DNA of 25,956 bases, taken from contig DAONDU010000011.1 of assembly GCA_035402725.1 (NCBI GenBank), positions 1-25,956 on the forward strand, written 5' to 3'. Source of the stretch: UPXZ01 sp035402725 (GTDB taxonomy: Bacteria; Bacteroidota; Bacteroidia; Bacteroidales; Paludibacteraceae). Below, one piece after another: positions 16,197 to 23,646 of this stretch. The notes under the pieces were generated by a model, which worked only from the letters and a program-made list of their open reading frames with translations, ran no database searches and had not been told where the DNA came from. The position numbers and the translations under genes are program-made. How positions within the stretch are numbered: the first letter of the stretch is position 1; every line of letters begins with the position of its first letter.

Positions 16197-16303
16197 ATTT
16201 TTAATTTTACGAATTACATGAATGAATATTAATAACACGAATTAAGTAAATATGTTTCTTTTCTTGTTATTACAGAGTTTACTTTTTTTATTTTAGAATG
16301 TCT

Positions 16304-16332
16304 TCAAGTCCCCCGAGAGTTATTTAGGGTGT
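16304..16332 (-). repeat. Degenerate palindromic repeat, copy h, after leuA
   Basis: Minus-strand CACCCTAAATAACTCTCGGG followed by GGACTTG, just past the leuA stop codon. It resembles the second subfamily (copy g) in inverse orientation, but the palindrome is decayed. It forms the third inverted pair of the operon (h-g across the leuA-leuC junction). Confidence 0.45.
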
Positions 16333-16334
16333 AC

Positions 16335-17828
16335 TTATTTTACAAATTTATTGATTGCATCGATATATGCTTCGACAGATGCGGCTATGATGTCGGTGTT
16401 AGCACCAAATCCGTAATAGATGGAACCCTGATGTTCCACCTGCATGTGAACTTTTCCCACGTCATCGCTGCCTCGGCTGATAGCCTGTATTGTAAATTCC
16501 TGCAAGGTCATATTTCGTCTGATGATTTGTTTCAACGCCTTGATAGCTGCATCCACCGGTCCGTTGCCACTGGCAGCTGCTTCAAATTTCTCGCCGGCAA
16601 TAATCAAACCGAGACTTGCCACTGCTTTCACTCCTACTCCGGATGTTACCTGCAAATAGTCAATTTTTATTCTTTGTTGTTCTGAGCGTTCCATTCCGGC
16701 AAGTACCAGGATATCATCGTCGTTAATATCTTTCTTCCGGTCTGCCAGTTTCAGGAATTCCTCGTAAATGACGTCCAGTTTTCCGTTATCAACCTCCACA
16801 CCCAGCACACTAAGCCTGTGTTTGAGTGCAGCGCGACCGCTGCGTGCTGTCAGTACGATGGAGTTTTCATCAATTCCGACATCTTTCGGATCCATTATCT
16901 CGTAACTTTCACGATTTTTGAGCACCCCATCCTGATGAATACCTGATGAGTGAGCGAATGCATTCCGTCCAACAATAGCTTTGTTGGGTTGTACAGGCAT
17001 ATTCATCAGGCTGGAAACCATGCGGCTGGTGTTGTAAATTTTCTGAGTATTGATTTGTGTTTCAATTTCAAGTCCCTTGTGGCATTTCAAAATCATGGCA
17101 ATCTCTTCTAGTGAGGTATTCCCTGCCCGTTCGCCAATTCCGTTGATAGTTACTTCCACCTGACGAGCACCGTTCATTACACCGGCCATGGTATTGGCTG
17201 TTGCCATACCCAGGTCGTTGTGGCAATGCGTGGAGATGATTGCATTCTGAATACCCTTAACATTTTCAAAAAGGTATTTGATTTTATTGCCATACTCCCA
17301 GGGCAGACAATAACCGGTTGTGTCAGGGATATTTACCACCGTGGCACCTGCTTTGATAACTGCTTCCACAACGCGGGAAAGATATACATTGTCAGTTCGT
17401 CCGGCATCTTCGCAATAAAACTCCACATCTTCCACGTACTTTTTGGCATACTTTGTTGCCGCAACTGCCCGTTCAAGAATTTCGTCCTGAGTGGAATTGA
17501 ATTTATATTTAATATGAAATTCCGAAGTACCCAGACCGGTATGAATACGCTTTCTTTTAGCGAATTTCAGCGCTTCCGCAGCTACTTCAATATCCTTTTG
17601 AACGCCCCGTGTCAGAGCACAAATAGTTGGCCAGGTAACGGCTTTGGAAATTTCGACCACAGAGTTGAAATCACCCGGGCTTGAAATGGGGAAACCGGCT
17701 TCAATTACATCAACTCCCAACGCTTCCAGTGCTTTGGCAACCTGGATTTTTTCTATTGTATTCAACTGGCACCCGGGAACCTGTTCACCGTCGCGCAGTG
17801 TTGTATCGAAAATAAATAGTTTTTCCAT
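16335..17828 (-). CDS. leuA: 2-isopropylmalate synthase
   Basis: A 497-residue enzyme that condenses acetyl-CoA with 2-oxoisovalerate, the committed step of leucine synthesis. FDTTLRDGEQVPGC opens the catalytic barrel (7-20), HCHNDLG at 201-207 holds metal-binding histidines, and NGIGERAGN is at 229-237. The C-terminal leucine-sensing dimerisation domain runs from about 385 to the end (IKYLQVTSGVGVKA-like start, GNGPVDAAIKALKQI, and SVEAYIDAINKFVK). Unlike the downstream genes it has no repeat-encoded N-terminal tag. It is the first gene of the operon, preceded by about 300 bases of leader with a leader peptide and attenuator. A local hairpin covers the AGAGGA sequence just upstream of its ATG. 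Confidence 0.96.
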   Translation of the reverse strand: MEKLFIFDTTLRDGEQVPGCQLNTIEKIQVAKALEALGVDVIEAGFPISSPGDFNSVVEISKAVTWPTICALTRGVQKDIEVAAEALKFAKRKRIHTGLGTSEFHIKYKFNSTQDEILERAVAATKYAKKYVEDVEFYCEDAGRTDNVYLSRVVEAVIKAGATVVNIPDTTGYCLPWEYGNKIKYLFENVKGIQNAIISTHCHNDLGMATANTMAGVMNGARQVEVTINGIGERAGNTSLEEIAMILKCHKGLEIETQINTQKIYNTSRMVSSLMNMPVQPNKAIVGRNAFAHSSGIHQDGVLKNRESYEIMDPKDVGIDENSIVLTARSGRAALKHRLSVLGVEVDNGKLDVIYEEFLKLADRKKDINDDDILVLAGMERSEQQRIKIDYLQVTSGVGVKAVASLGLIIAGEKFEAAASGNGPVDAAIKALKQIIRRNMTLQEFTIQAISRGSDDVGKVHMQVEHQGSIYYGFGANTDIIAASVEAYIDAINKFVK

Positions 17829-17834
17829 ATACTG

Positions 17835-17868
17835 TCCTCTATTCCCAAAAAGGGTAAGCCGTAGAGGA
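17835..17868 (-). promoter_or_regulatory. Hairpin covering the leuA ribosome-binding region
   Basis: Minus-strand TCCTCTA (17868-17862) pairs with TAGAGGA (17841-17835) around a 20-base loop. The 3' arm contains AGAGGA, the only Shine-Dalgarno-like sequence, 6 bases before the leuA ATG. Two smaller stems (GCCG/CGGC, CCC/GGG) overlap. Translational masking is inference. Confidence 0.4.
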
Positions 17869-17973
17869 AAACGGCATTTAAATAGTTAGTTAATATTTTT
17901 CTTATTTCAAGTAAACAAAATCGTCCTTTTATATATTCTTGCGAAAAGTGATAATAAATTTAGGATAACCCAT

Positions 17974-18007
17974 AAAAAAACCTTTCTCAATCAGTGAGAA
18001 AGGTTTT
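17974..18007 (-). terminator. leu operon attenuator (terminator hairpin)
   Basis: On the minus strand AAAACCTTTCTCA (18007-17995) pairs perfectly with TGAGAAAGGTTTT (17989-17977) around a 5-base loop, followed by a run of T. It lies between the Ile/Leu-rich leader peptide and leuA, about 145 bases before the leuA ATG. AGTGAG at 18045-18040, just after the leader stop codon, can pair with CTCACT in the 5' arm and loop, giving a possible antiterminator of 6 base pairs. Confidence 0.85.
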
Positions 18008-18052
18008 AATTATTTATTATATCATAACTACATACCAAGCTCACTCCCTCTT

Positions 18053-18109
18053 TCATTGCAAGAGAATAATAATACCTAGTAGAATAATATGTAGAAAGTT
18101 TCTGTTCAT
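18053..18109 (-). CDS. leuL: Ile/Leu-rich leader peptide of the leu operon
   Basis: A short frame encodes MNRNFLHIILLGIIILLQ and stops with TGA: 18 residues of which 5 are Ile and 5 are Leu, with an IILLGIIILL core. It begins about 20 bases downstream of the predicted transcription start and ends 46 bases before the attenuator stem. This is the layout of classical branched-chain leader peptides: ribosome stalling at Ile or Leu codons when charged tRNA is short would free the leader to form the antiterminator, while reading to the stop codon would cover AGTGAG and let the terminator form. A 16-codon frame overlaps the stop by ATGA (18056-18006) but has no special composition. Too short for homology evidence; the case rests on composition and position. 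Confidence 0.8.
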   Translation of the reverse strand: MNRNFLHIILLGIIILLQ

Positions 18110-18131
18110 TGTTTATTTTATGAAAACGTTG

Positions 18132-18163
18132 CAAAGGTAATTCATTTTTTCAATTATGCAAAA
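18132..18163 (-). promoter_or_regulatory. leu operon promoter
   Basis: Minus-strand TTTTG (18163-18159), a 19-base spacer, then TACCTTTG (18139-18132): an exact match to the Bacteroidota promoter form. The predicted start near 18125 is about 16-20 bases before the leader-peptide ATG. Confidence 0.8.
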
Positions 18164-18236
18164 CAAAATGAAATATAATTGATATTTTATCTTATAATTT
18201 CTCTGATTAATAATTATTTTAGTTTTACAATGACAC

Positions 18237-18269
18237 AAAAAAAAGAACAATATCGTCATTGTTCTTTTA
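18237..18269 (-). terminator. Terminator after the rubredoxin-like membrane protein gene
   Basis: AAAAGAACAA (18241-18250) pairs with TTGTTCTTTT (18259-18268) around an 8-base loop. The A run at 18237-18244 gives a long T tail on the minus strand. It separates this gene from the leu operon promoter 74 bases downstream. Confidence 0.85.
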
Positions 18270-18297
18270 ATTAATATTGGTAGATGTCTTTCTTTTT

Positions 18298-18951
18298 TTA
18301 TTCTGCAGCAGGAGTATCTTCCGTTTTCAGTTTAGCGGTAGTCTTTACTGGAGCTTTAGCAGTCACTTTTTTCTTTCTCCGTTGATAGGTTCCGGGCAGT
18401 ATCACATTTATCAGTTTTTTTCCCATCAGACCCAATTTTACAGCGCATCCCAGGGCAGCAAGACTAAGTAGTACTATCCAGAAATTGTAGGTTTCAGGCT
18501 TGAAAAGGATTACAATCGCTCCCGAAAGTAAAACAATAAGTAAGCTGAAAATAATTTTAGATTTCAAAAGCGGTGTTTCCAGGGTTTTGAAACGGGTCAG
18601 TCCATCGAGAAGGCCCGAAGCGAAAGACAGTAACAGGGTAAGCGGGAAAACGAACACTGAGAAGCTGATAACCGGGTGAAGTATTTCCGGGAAAAAGTTT
18701 GGAAAAATAAGATGAAAAATCATCAGACCGGGTATCATTGACACAAATGTCTGCGAGAGGTGAATGGCAATGGGATGAATATCCAGACCAAGAATAAACA
18801 GTCGTTTGGGTGACACTTTTTCACGGTAGGGTTCAAAAACCGTATGAGGTAATCCGCAGGCCGGGCATACTCCGGTACCTAACTCACTTTTTTTCATAAC
18901 GTAACCGCATGGACGACAACGTACAAGTTCTTCATCTATATTTTCAAGCAT
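18298..18951 (-). CDS. Rubredoxin/zinc-ribbon-like domain fused to a DUF2231-like membrane domain
   Basis: A 217-residue protein not assignable to a named gene. Residues 11-36 form a four-cysteine knuckle pair, C12-x2-C15-G-Y and C29-x2-C32-G, with 13 residues between: the Fe(Cys)4 or Zn(Cys)4 pattern of rubredoxin-like modules. Four likely membrane helices follow (about 61-83, 91-113, 128-151, 156-178). The first begins with LDIHPIAIHLSQTF, a histidine motif (H59, H64) like that of DUF2231 membrane proteins, and the second ends SGLLDGL. The tail (190-217) is Lys/Ala/Thr-rich and probably cytoplasmic. An electron-transfer role at the membrane is possible but unproven; a purely structural zinc ribbon is the alternative. 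It has its own promoter and terminator. Confidence 0.65.
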   Translation of the reverse strand: MLENIDEELVRCRPCGYVMKKSELGTGVCPACGLPHTVFEPYREKVSPKRLFILGLDIHPIAIHLSQTFVSMIPGLMIFHLIFPNFFPEILHPVISFSVFVFPLTLLLSFASGLLDGLTRFKTLETPLLKSKIIFSLLIVLLSGAIVILFKPETYNFWIVLLSLAALGCAVKLGLMGKKLINVILPGTYQRRKKKVTAKAPVKTTAKLKTEDTPAAE

Positions 18952-18977
18952 AATTCAAAATTATTAAATTGTTTATG

Positions 18978-19008
18978 CAAAAATAATAAGATAATATTTA
19001 AAACAAAA
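18978..19008 (-). promoter_or_regulatory. Promoter of the rubredoxin-like membrane protein gene
   Basis: Minus-strand TTTTG (19008-19004), an 18-base spacer and TATTTTTG (18985-18978). The predicted start lies about 20 bases before the ATG at 18951. Confidence 0.6.
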
Positions 19009-19125
19009 TTTCTGACTGAAAAACAAATATTTAAATAATCAGAATGTTCTTTCAAACGTTTTGTGGGAATATAATAATAAGGAATTACAGCCTGAATGTC
19101 GCTGCGTTTAGTTAGAAATTTACTT

Positions 19126-19599
19126 TTATTTCCTGATGAATCGCAAAAATCCTTCGCAGGCATCTTCCAACAAATCAATGACGTGAATAAAACCGGCATC
19201 GTCACCATAGTATGGATCGGAAACTGCATTAACTTTATAAAGACTGCAAAAATCGGATATTTTACAGATTTTCCGCTGTTGTTGCACGGTTTTGGCCAGC
19301 GACTTCAACGCCCTGATGTTCTGATCATCCATACAAACTATATAATCAAATCTCTCAAAATCGGCATTGATAACAGGCCTTGAAATGTGTGTTATATTAT
19401 AGCCTCGCATCCGGGCGTGATTACGCATCCGGACATCAGCCTTTTCGCCTTCATGGTAATCAATCAGTCCGGCAGAGTCCACTTCAAAATCTTCAGACAG
19501 TTTACGATCAGACAGTATTTTATTGAAAACTGTTTCAGCCATAGGTGACCTGCAGATATTTCCCAGACAGACAAACAGGACAGCAGTCTTATTACTCAT
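19126..19599 (-). CDS. Low-molecular-weight protein-tyrosine phosphatase
   Basis: A 157-residue cytoplasmic phosphatase. The phosphate-binding loop CLGNICRS gives the C-x5-R signature with nucleophile Cys11 and Arg17, and the general acid is Asp128 in DPYYG. Length and both motifs fit the LMW-PTP family (arsenate reductase/Wzb-like fold), whose members dephosphorylate protein tyrosines, often of capsule-synthesis kinases. No tyrosine kinase or capsule gene is within view, so the target is unknown. It starts 69 bases after pfkA, but a strong hairpin lies in that gap, so it is expressed by read-through or from an unrecognised promoter. Confidence 0.92.
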   Translation of the reverse strand: MSNKTAVLFVCLGNICRSPMAETVFNKILSDRKLSEDFEVDSAGLIDYHEGEKADVRMRNHARMRGYNITHISRPVINADFERFDYIVCMDDQNIRALKSLAKTVQQQRKICKISDFCSLYKVNAVSDPYYGDDAGFIHVIDLLEDACEGFLRFIRK

Positions 19600-19615
19600 G
19601 TTTTTTTTATTTCTT

Positions 19616-19655
19616 CATAAAAAAAATAGCAAACAGTGAAAGTGTTTGCTATTTT
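19616..19655 (-). terminator. Terminator after pfkA
   Basis: AAAATAGCAAACA (19623-19635) pairs with TGTTTGCTATTTT (19643-19655) around a 7-base loop. The A run at 19618-19626 supplies the T tail for the minus strand, 14 bases past the pfkA stop. Confidence 0.88.
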
Positions 19656-19668
19656 CAGTTGATATTAT

Positions 19669-20652
19669 TTAAATGGATAGTATTTGCAACACACCAAGTA
19701 GTTTTTCATTCACCGGTTTATCATCCTTAATGGCTTTGGTGAATGGCACATGTACTATTTCATCATTAACTATTCCAATCATGATACTACGCTGCTCATC
19801 CATCAAAGCATCAACAGCAGCTACGCCCATGCGGCTTGCCAGAATGCGGTCGTAAGCAGTTGGGGAACCTCCTCGCTGTATATGTCCGAGAATGGTTACA
19901 CGTACATCATAGCCTGGATATTCGCGACGCATACGTTCAGCCAGTCCGTTAGCTCCGCCGGTAATTTCACTTTCGGCAACAATAACAATACTGCTGTTCT
20001 TAGTTTTACGGAAACCGTTCTGAATCAGTTCTGCCAACTGGTCAACTTTCGTTTCACGTTCGGGAATGATAGCCGCTTCGGCTCCCGAGGCAAGTGCACT
20101 GTTAAGTGCCAGGAATCCGGCATCACGACCCATCACCTCAATAAAGAAAAGACGTTCGTGTGAGGACGCCGTATCCCGAATTTTATCCACAGCTTCAACG
20201 ATGGTATTCAGCGCGGTATCATAACCAATGGTTGAGTCTGTACCATAGAGGTCATTATCGATAGTGCCGGGCAGACCAACAATGGGAATATTATACTCCT
20301 GGGCAAATACACGGGCACCGGTAAATGTTCCGTCGCCACCGATAACTACCAGAGCATCGATATTCTCATTTTTCATGGTTTCATAAGCCTGCTTGCGTCC
20401 TTCGGGTGTTCTGAACTCTTCACAACGGGCAGTTTTAAGGATTGTACCCCCCTGCTGAATAATATTGCTTACATTCTGTGTCTGAAATTCTTTCACTTCA
20501 CCGGTAATCAGCCCTTTGTATCCGCGATATATTGCTTTGACACTTATCCCGTTAAAAATGGCGGCACGGGTTACGGCACGTATAGCAGCATTCATACCGG
20601 GAGCATCACCACCCGATGTCAGTATGCCGATACATTTCAATTTATATTCCAT
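19669..20652 (-). CDS. pfkA: ATP-dependent 6-phosphofructokinase
   Basis: A 327-residue glycolytic enzyme phosphorylating fructose 6-phosphate. SGGDAPGMNAAIRAV (13-27) and GGDGTF (105-110) form the nucleotide site. The Gly after GGD and the PGTIDND wording (128-134, catalytic Asp132) mark the ATP-using rather than the pyrophosphate-using type. FIEVMGRDAGFLAL and RVTILGHIQRGGSPTAYDR follow in the expected places. Length is standard for bacterial PfkA. It lies 49 bases after ispH, likely in the same transcript as porQ-cmk-ispH, and ends at a strong terminator. Confidence 0.96.
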   Translation of the reverse strand: MEYKLKCIGILTSGGDAPGMNAAIRAVTRAAIFNGISVKAIYRGYKGLITGEVKEFQTQNVSNIIQQGGTILKTARCEEFRTPEGRKQAYETMKNENIDALVVIGGDGTFTGARVFAQEYNIPIVGLPGTIDNDLYGTDSTIGYDTALNTIVEAVDKIRDTASSHERLFFIEVMGRDAGFLALNSALASGAEAAIIPERETKVDQLAELIQNGFRKTKNSSIVIVAESEITGGANGLAERMRREYPGYDVRVTILGHIQRGGSPTAYDRILASRMGVAAVDALMDEQRSIMIGIVNDEIVHVPFTKAIKDDKPVNEKLLGVLQILSI

Positions 20653-20701
20653 ATCTTATTACTCTTACGACAGCATTTTACAACTGTCAGGATTACTTAT
20701 G

Positions 20702-21574
20702 TTATTCGTTTTTCACTTCTTTTTGTCTTATTCTTTCCGCTACTGCTTCCATGAGCCAACGGGGTGTGGAGGTTGCACCGCAAATGCCGATATTTTTCGA
20801 CAAATCAAGTTCCAGTTTATCCACTTCCTCGGGGTCTGAAATAAGAAAAGTATTCGGATTAACCTTTTTGCTTTGTTCGAAAAGCACTTTGCCGTTGGAA
20901 CTTTTCTTGCCGCTGACAAATATCACCACATCATTCTTGAGTGCAAAGTTAGTAATATTTGGAATTCTATTGGCAACCTGACGGCAAATAGTATCGGAAT
21001 ATTCAAATCTGGCTTCGGGAGAAATATTCTCTGAAATTGTCTTTACAAGATGATTAAATCCGTCGAGAGGTTTGGTGGTCTGAGAAAAGAGTCGGATATT
21101 CCGGGAGAAATCAACCTTGCTGAGATCATCCTCATTTTCCACAATGATAGCTGAATCATTTGTTTGTCCAAGCAATCCGATTACCTCCGCATGTCCCTGT
21201 TTTCCATAAATGAGCAGTTGATCGTTTTCATCTTTCGCTTCGTAGGCTTTACGGATGTGGCTTTGAAGTTTCAGTACAACCGGACAGGACGCGTCAATCA
21301 GTGTAATGTTGTTTTTTCTGGCTGTTTCATAGGTTGAAGGTGGTTCACCATGCGCCCGAAACATAACCTTCACATCATGCAATCGTTGAAACTGCTCATA
21401 GCCAATAGTTACCAGTCCAAGTCGGGCAAGCCGGGCAACTTCCTGACTGTTGTGCACAATATCACCCAGGCAGTACAAAACGTCTCCTTTAGCCAATTCT
21501 TCTTCCGCTTTCCGGATTGCAGTAACCACTCCAAAGCAAAACCCCGATTTCTGATCAATTTCTATATTTGCCAT
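20702..21574 (-). CDS. ispH: 4-hydroxy-3-methylbut-2-enyl diphosphate reductase
   Basis: A 290-residue iron-sulfur enzyme, the last step of the MEP isoprenoid pathway. All three cluster cysteines are present: Cys13 (SGFCFGV), Cys97 (DASCPVV) and Cys197 (DTICRQVANR). His41 (VHNSQEV), His75 (RAHGEPP), His128 with Glu130 (GKQGHAEV) are the conserved diphosphate-binding and proton-relay residues. SGKKSSNG and GATSTPRWLMEAV complete the signature. It follows cmk by 128 bases and precedes pfkA by 49. Confidence 0.96.
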   Translation of the reverse strand: MANIEIDQKSGFCFGVVTAIRKAEEELAKGDVLYCLGDIVHNSQEVARLARLGLVTIGYEQFQRLHDVKVMFRAHGEPPSTYETARKNNITLIDASCPVVLKLQSHIRKAYEAKDENDQLLIYGKQGHAEVIGLLGQTNDSAIIVENEDDLSKVDFSRNIRLFSQTTKPLDGFNHLVKTISENISPEARFEYSDTICRQVANRIPNITNFALKNDVVIFVSGKKSSNGKVLFEQSKKVNPNTFLISDPEEVDKLELDLSKNIGICGATSTPRWLMEAVAERIRQKEVKNE

Positions 21575-21702
21575 TCTTTCCCTGATATTATCTTATACAT
21601 GTTGTCATTATCACATTCATTTCAGGCTCTGCCCATTCCGGTAAAACAGCATAGATTGTCCCGTGAATATTTTTTTTGTAAAAATAATAACAACAAACCG
21701 GC

Positions 21703-22386
21703 TTATAAGGTTTTCTTGTCAAACAACTTTCGGAGTTCGTCGCGTTGCTGTGCACGTGTCAGGACGGAATTATCAATTTCAATAGCATCATCCGCTTTCT
21801 TCAACGGACTTTCGGAACGGTTTTGGTCGCGGTGATCCCGTTCGCGGACATTGGCAAGAACTTCACTGTAGTCGGGATGTTCACCCTTTGCCATCATCTC
21901 TTCATACCTGCGCTGTGCACGCACTTCGGGCGAAGCTGTCAGATATATTTTCAATTCAGCCCCGGGAAAAACCACTGTACCAATATCACGTCCGTCCATC
22001 ACAATGCCTTTCTCCTGCCCCATCAGTTGTTGCTGACGAACCAATTCGCGGCGAACAAATCCAAGTGTACTTACGCGGCTTGCACCGTTTGCCACTTCCA
22101 GGGTACGTATTTCTTTTTCCACATTCTCACCGTTGAGCCAGGTTTGCTGCTCTCCATGCTCATCTGTTTTGAACGTGATTTTCAGTTCGTTTATATGTTT
22201 GTACAATTCTTCTTCGTTGATGTTGGTTTCAGTCATCCAGCCATTGCGTATGGCATAAAGAGATACAGCGCGATACATGGCGCCCGTATCTACATAAATA
22301 TAACCGGCATATCTGGCCAGTTCTTTGGCCATTGTACTTTTACCGCAAGATGAAAAACCATCAATTGCAACAATTATTTTCTTCAT
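21703..22386 (-). CDS. cmk: Cytidylate kinase
   Basis: A 227-residue nucleoside monophosphate kinase making CDP/dCDP from CMP/dCMP. The P-loop GFSSCGKST is at 10-18, YVDTGAMYRAV at 31-41, and the CMP-binding MDGRDIGTVVFP at 130-141. The ATP-lid arginines are in AQRRYEEM and RDHRDQNRSESPL. Full length. It starts 54 bases after porQ with a weak hairpin between; the cmk-ispH pairing is common in Bacteroidota. Confidence 0.95.
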   Translation of the reverse strand: MKKIIVAIDGFSSCGKSTMAKELARYAGYIYVDTGAMYRAVSLYAIRNGWMTETNINEEELYKHINELKITFKTDEHGEQQTWLNGENVEKEIRTLEVANGASRVSTLGFVRRELVRQQQLMGQEKGIVMDGRDIGTVVFPGAELKIYLTASPEVRAQRRYEEMMAKGEHPDYSEVLANVRERDHRDQNRSESPLKKADDAIEIDNSVLTRAQQRDELRKLFDKKTL

Positions 22387-22412
22387 GATAAACTAAATTC
22401 TTTACAAGGGAT

Positions 22413-22440
22413 ACAAAAAAATCAGTATTAAATGCTGACT
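22413..22440 (-). terminator. Possible weak terminator after porQ
   Basis: On the minus strand AGTCAGCAT and ATACTGATT pair with one mismatch and one G-T pair, followed by seven T, directly past the porQ stop. It may reduce rather than stop transcription into cmk. Confidence 0.45.
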
Positions 22441-23487
22441 TTACAAATTTTTAAACTCATCGAGGGCGGTACTGATGGAAAACTGGTAAGCATAATTACC
22501 CACCTGATACTGTGTCATGCCAAATCCTACATGGAATTTATATAGTTTTACCCCACCTCCAAAAGAGAAACCGGCTATACTCTTGAAACCTGACATCACC
22601 ATCTCCTGGTGACGCCTGTGATTATATCCGAGTGCCAGGTAAAAGTTGTTGGAAGGGACAAATTCCACTCCGAAAACTGTATGACGAAAAGCCATATCCA
22701 CAGCGCTGATTGTCTTTTCAGATGTTGTTCCGTCAAGATTCGACTGTGTATCATCCGTAGTATATGACAAATCCCAGCGCTGCAGGTTGTGAAGCGTAAG
22801 TGAGAAGCGGAAAGGCGCGTGGGCAAATTTCTTGCTGGCACCCAGTTGAATATCGAATGGAAGGGATTCGCGGTGCTGACTGCCATCCTCATCGGGATAG
22901 TAGCCCTTGAACTGCATGCCCGCATTACGCAACACCAGTCCGGCGCTGAATAAGCCGATACTGTCCTTGTAGCTGATCCCCGCATCGAAAGCTGCACCAA
23001 CGCTGGTGTATCGTTCATAAGCAGAAACGATGGGTTTGAAAGTGGCTCCCACCGAAAAATAACGGTTCAGCGGGCGGGCATAACTCACATACAAAGCCAT
23101 ATCCTTGGCGGTAAAGGTTCCCTGCTCAACATCCAGCTCATCGCGCCCGTCGAACTTACCCAAATCAACATACTGCACTCCTACCGACATAAAATTCTTT
23201 TCGCCAAAGTTGTGCCCGTAAACCGCGGTTCCAAACTTAATATCCGACAGATAATTGGCCATGTTCAACCCAATCACCCCATCTGTTTCGGAAGTTAGCA
23301 ATGCAGGATTGATGAATGCAAAATTCACGTCGTTGTCGCGCAGCGATACATTGGTACCGCCAATGGCAGCCATACGCGAAGATACAGGCAAATCCAGAAA
23401 ACGGTAAACACCTTTCCCTGCCTGTGGAAATACAGCCAATATGTTGGATAGTATCAAAATCAATGCGGGTAAATACTTTCGGGTCAT
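22441..23487 (-). CDS. porQ: Type IX secretion system protein PorQ
   Basis: A 348-residue outer-membrane beta-barrel of the PorV/PorQ (FadL-like) type. A signal peptide (about 1-22, MTRKYLPALILILSNILAVFPQ) is followed by YRFLDLPVSSRMAAIGGTNVSLRDNDVNFAFINPALLT, the conserved PorQ/PorV opening, then alternating amphipathic strands to a C-terminal MTQYQVGNYAYQFSISTALDEF. By family knowledge PorQ with PorU, PorV and PorZ forms the attachment complex that anchors T9SS cargo on the surface. It leads a housekeeping cluster (porQ-cmk-ispH-pfkA) rather than lying with other por genes. Confidence 0.9.
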   Translation of the reverse strand: MTRKYLPALILILSNILAVFPQAGKGVYRFLDLPVSSRMAAIGGTNVSLRDNDVNFAFINPALLTSETDGVIGLNMANYLSDIKFGTAVYGHNFGEKNFMSVGVQYVDLGKFDGRDELDVEQGTFTAKDMALYVSYARPLNRYFSVGATFKPIVSAYERYTSVGAAFDAGISYKDSIGLFSAGLVLRNAGMQFKGYYPDEDGSQHRESLPFDIQLGASKKFAHAPFRFSLTLHNLQRWDLSYTTDDTQSNLDGTTSEKTISAVDMAFRHTVFGVEFVPSNNFYLALGYNHRRHQEMVMSGFKSIAGFSFGGGVKLYKFHVGFGMTQYQVGNYAYQFSISTALDEFKNL

Positions 23488-23525
23488 TGTATTGCGGATT
23501 GTAACTCTTTTTGTGTTCGAACGGC

Positions 23526-23556
23526 CAAAGATACTGCTTTTTATCGTTTTGCAAAA
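23526..23556 (-). promoter_or_regulatory. porQ promoter
   Basis: Minus-strand TTTTG (23556-23552), an 18-base spacer and TATCTTTG (23533-23526), about 38 bases before the ATG at 23487. Confidence 0.6.
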
Positions 23557-23646
23557 ACGGGTGTTTCATTAATTTTAAATGTTATCTTATAAACGAAAAA
23601 AAGTAAATTAATTGTGCAGACGTAAAGAAAACACTGTACTGATCCC

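Noticed and set aside
18006..18056. 16-codon frame overlapping the leader-peptide stop by ATGA.
   Set aside because: No amino-acid bias or conserved wording; it is simply the sequence up to the attenuator stem, so a coding role cannot be supported.
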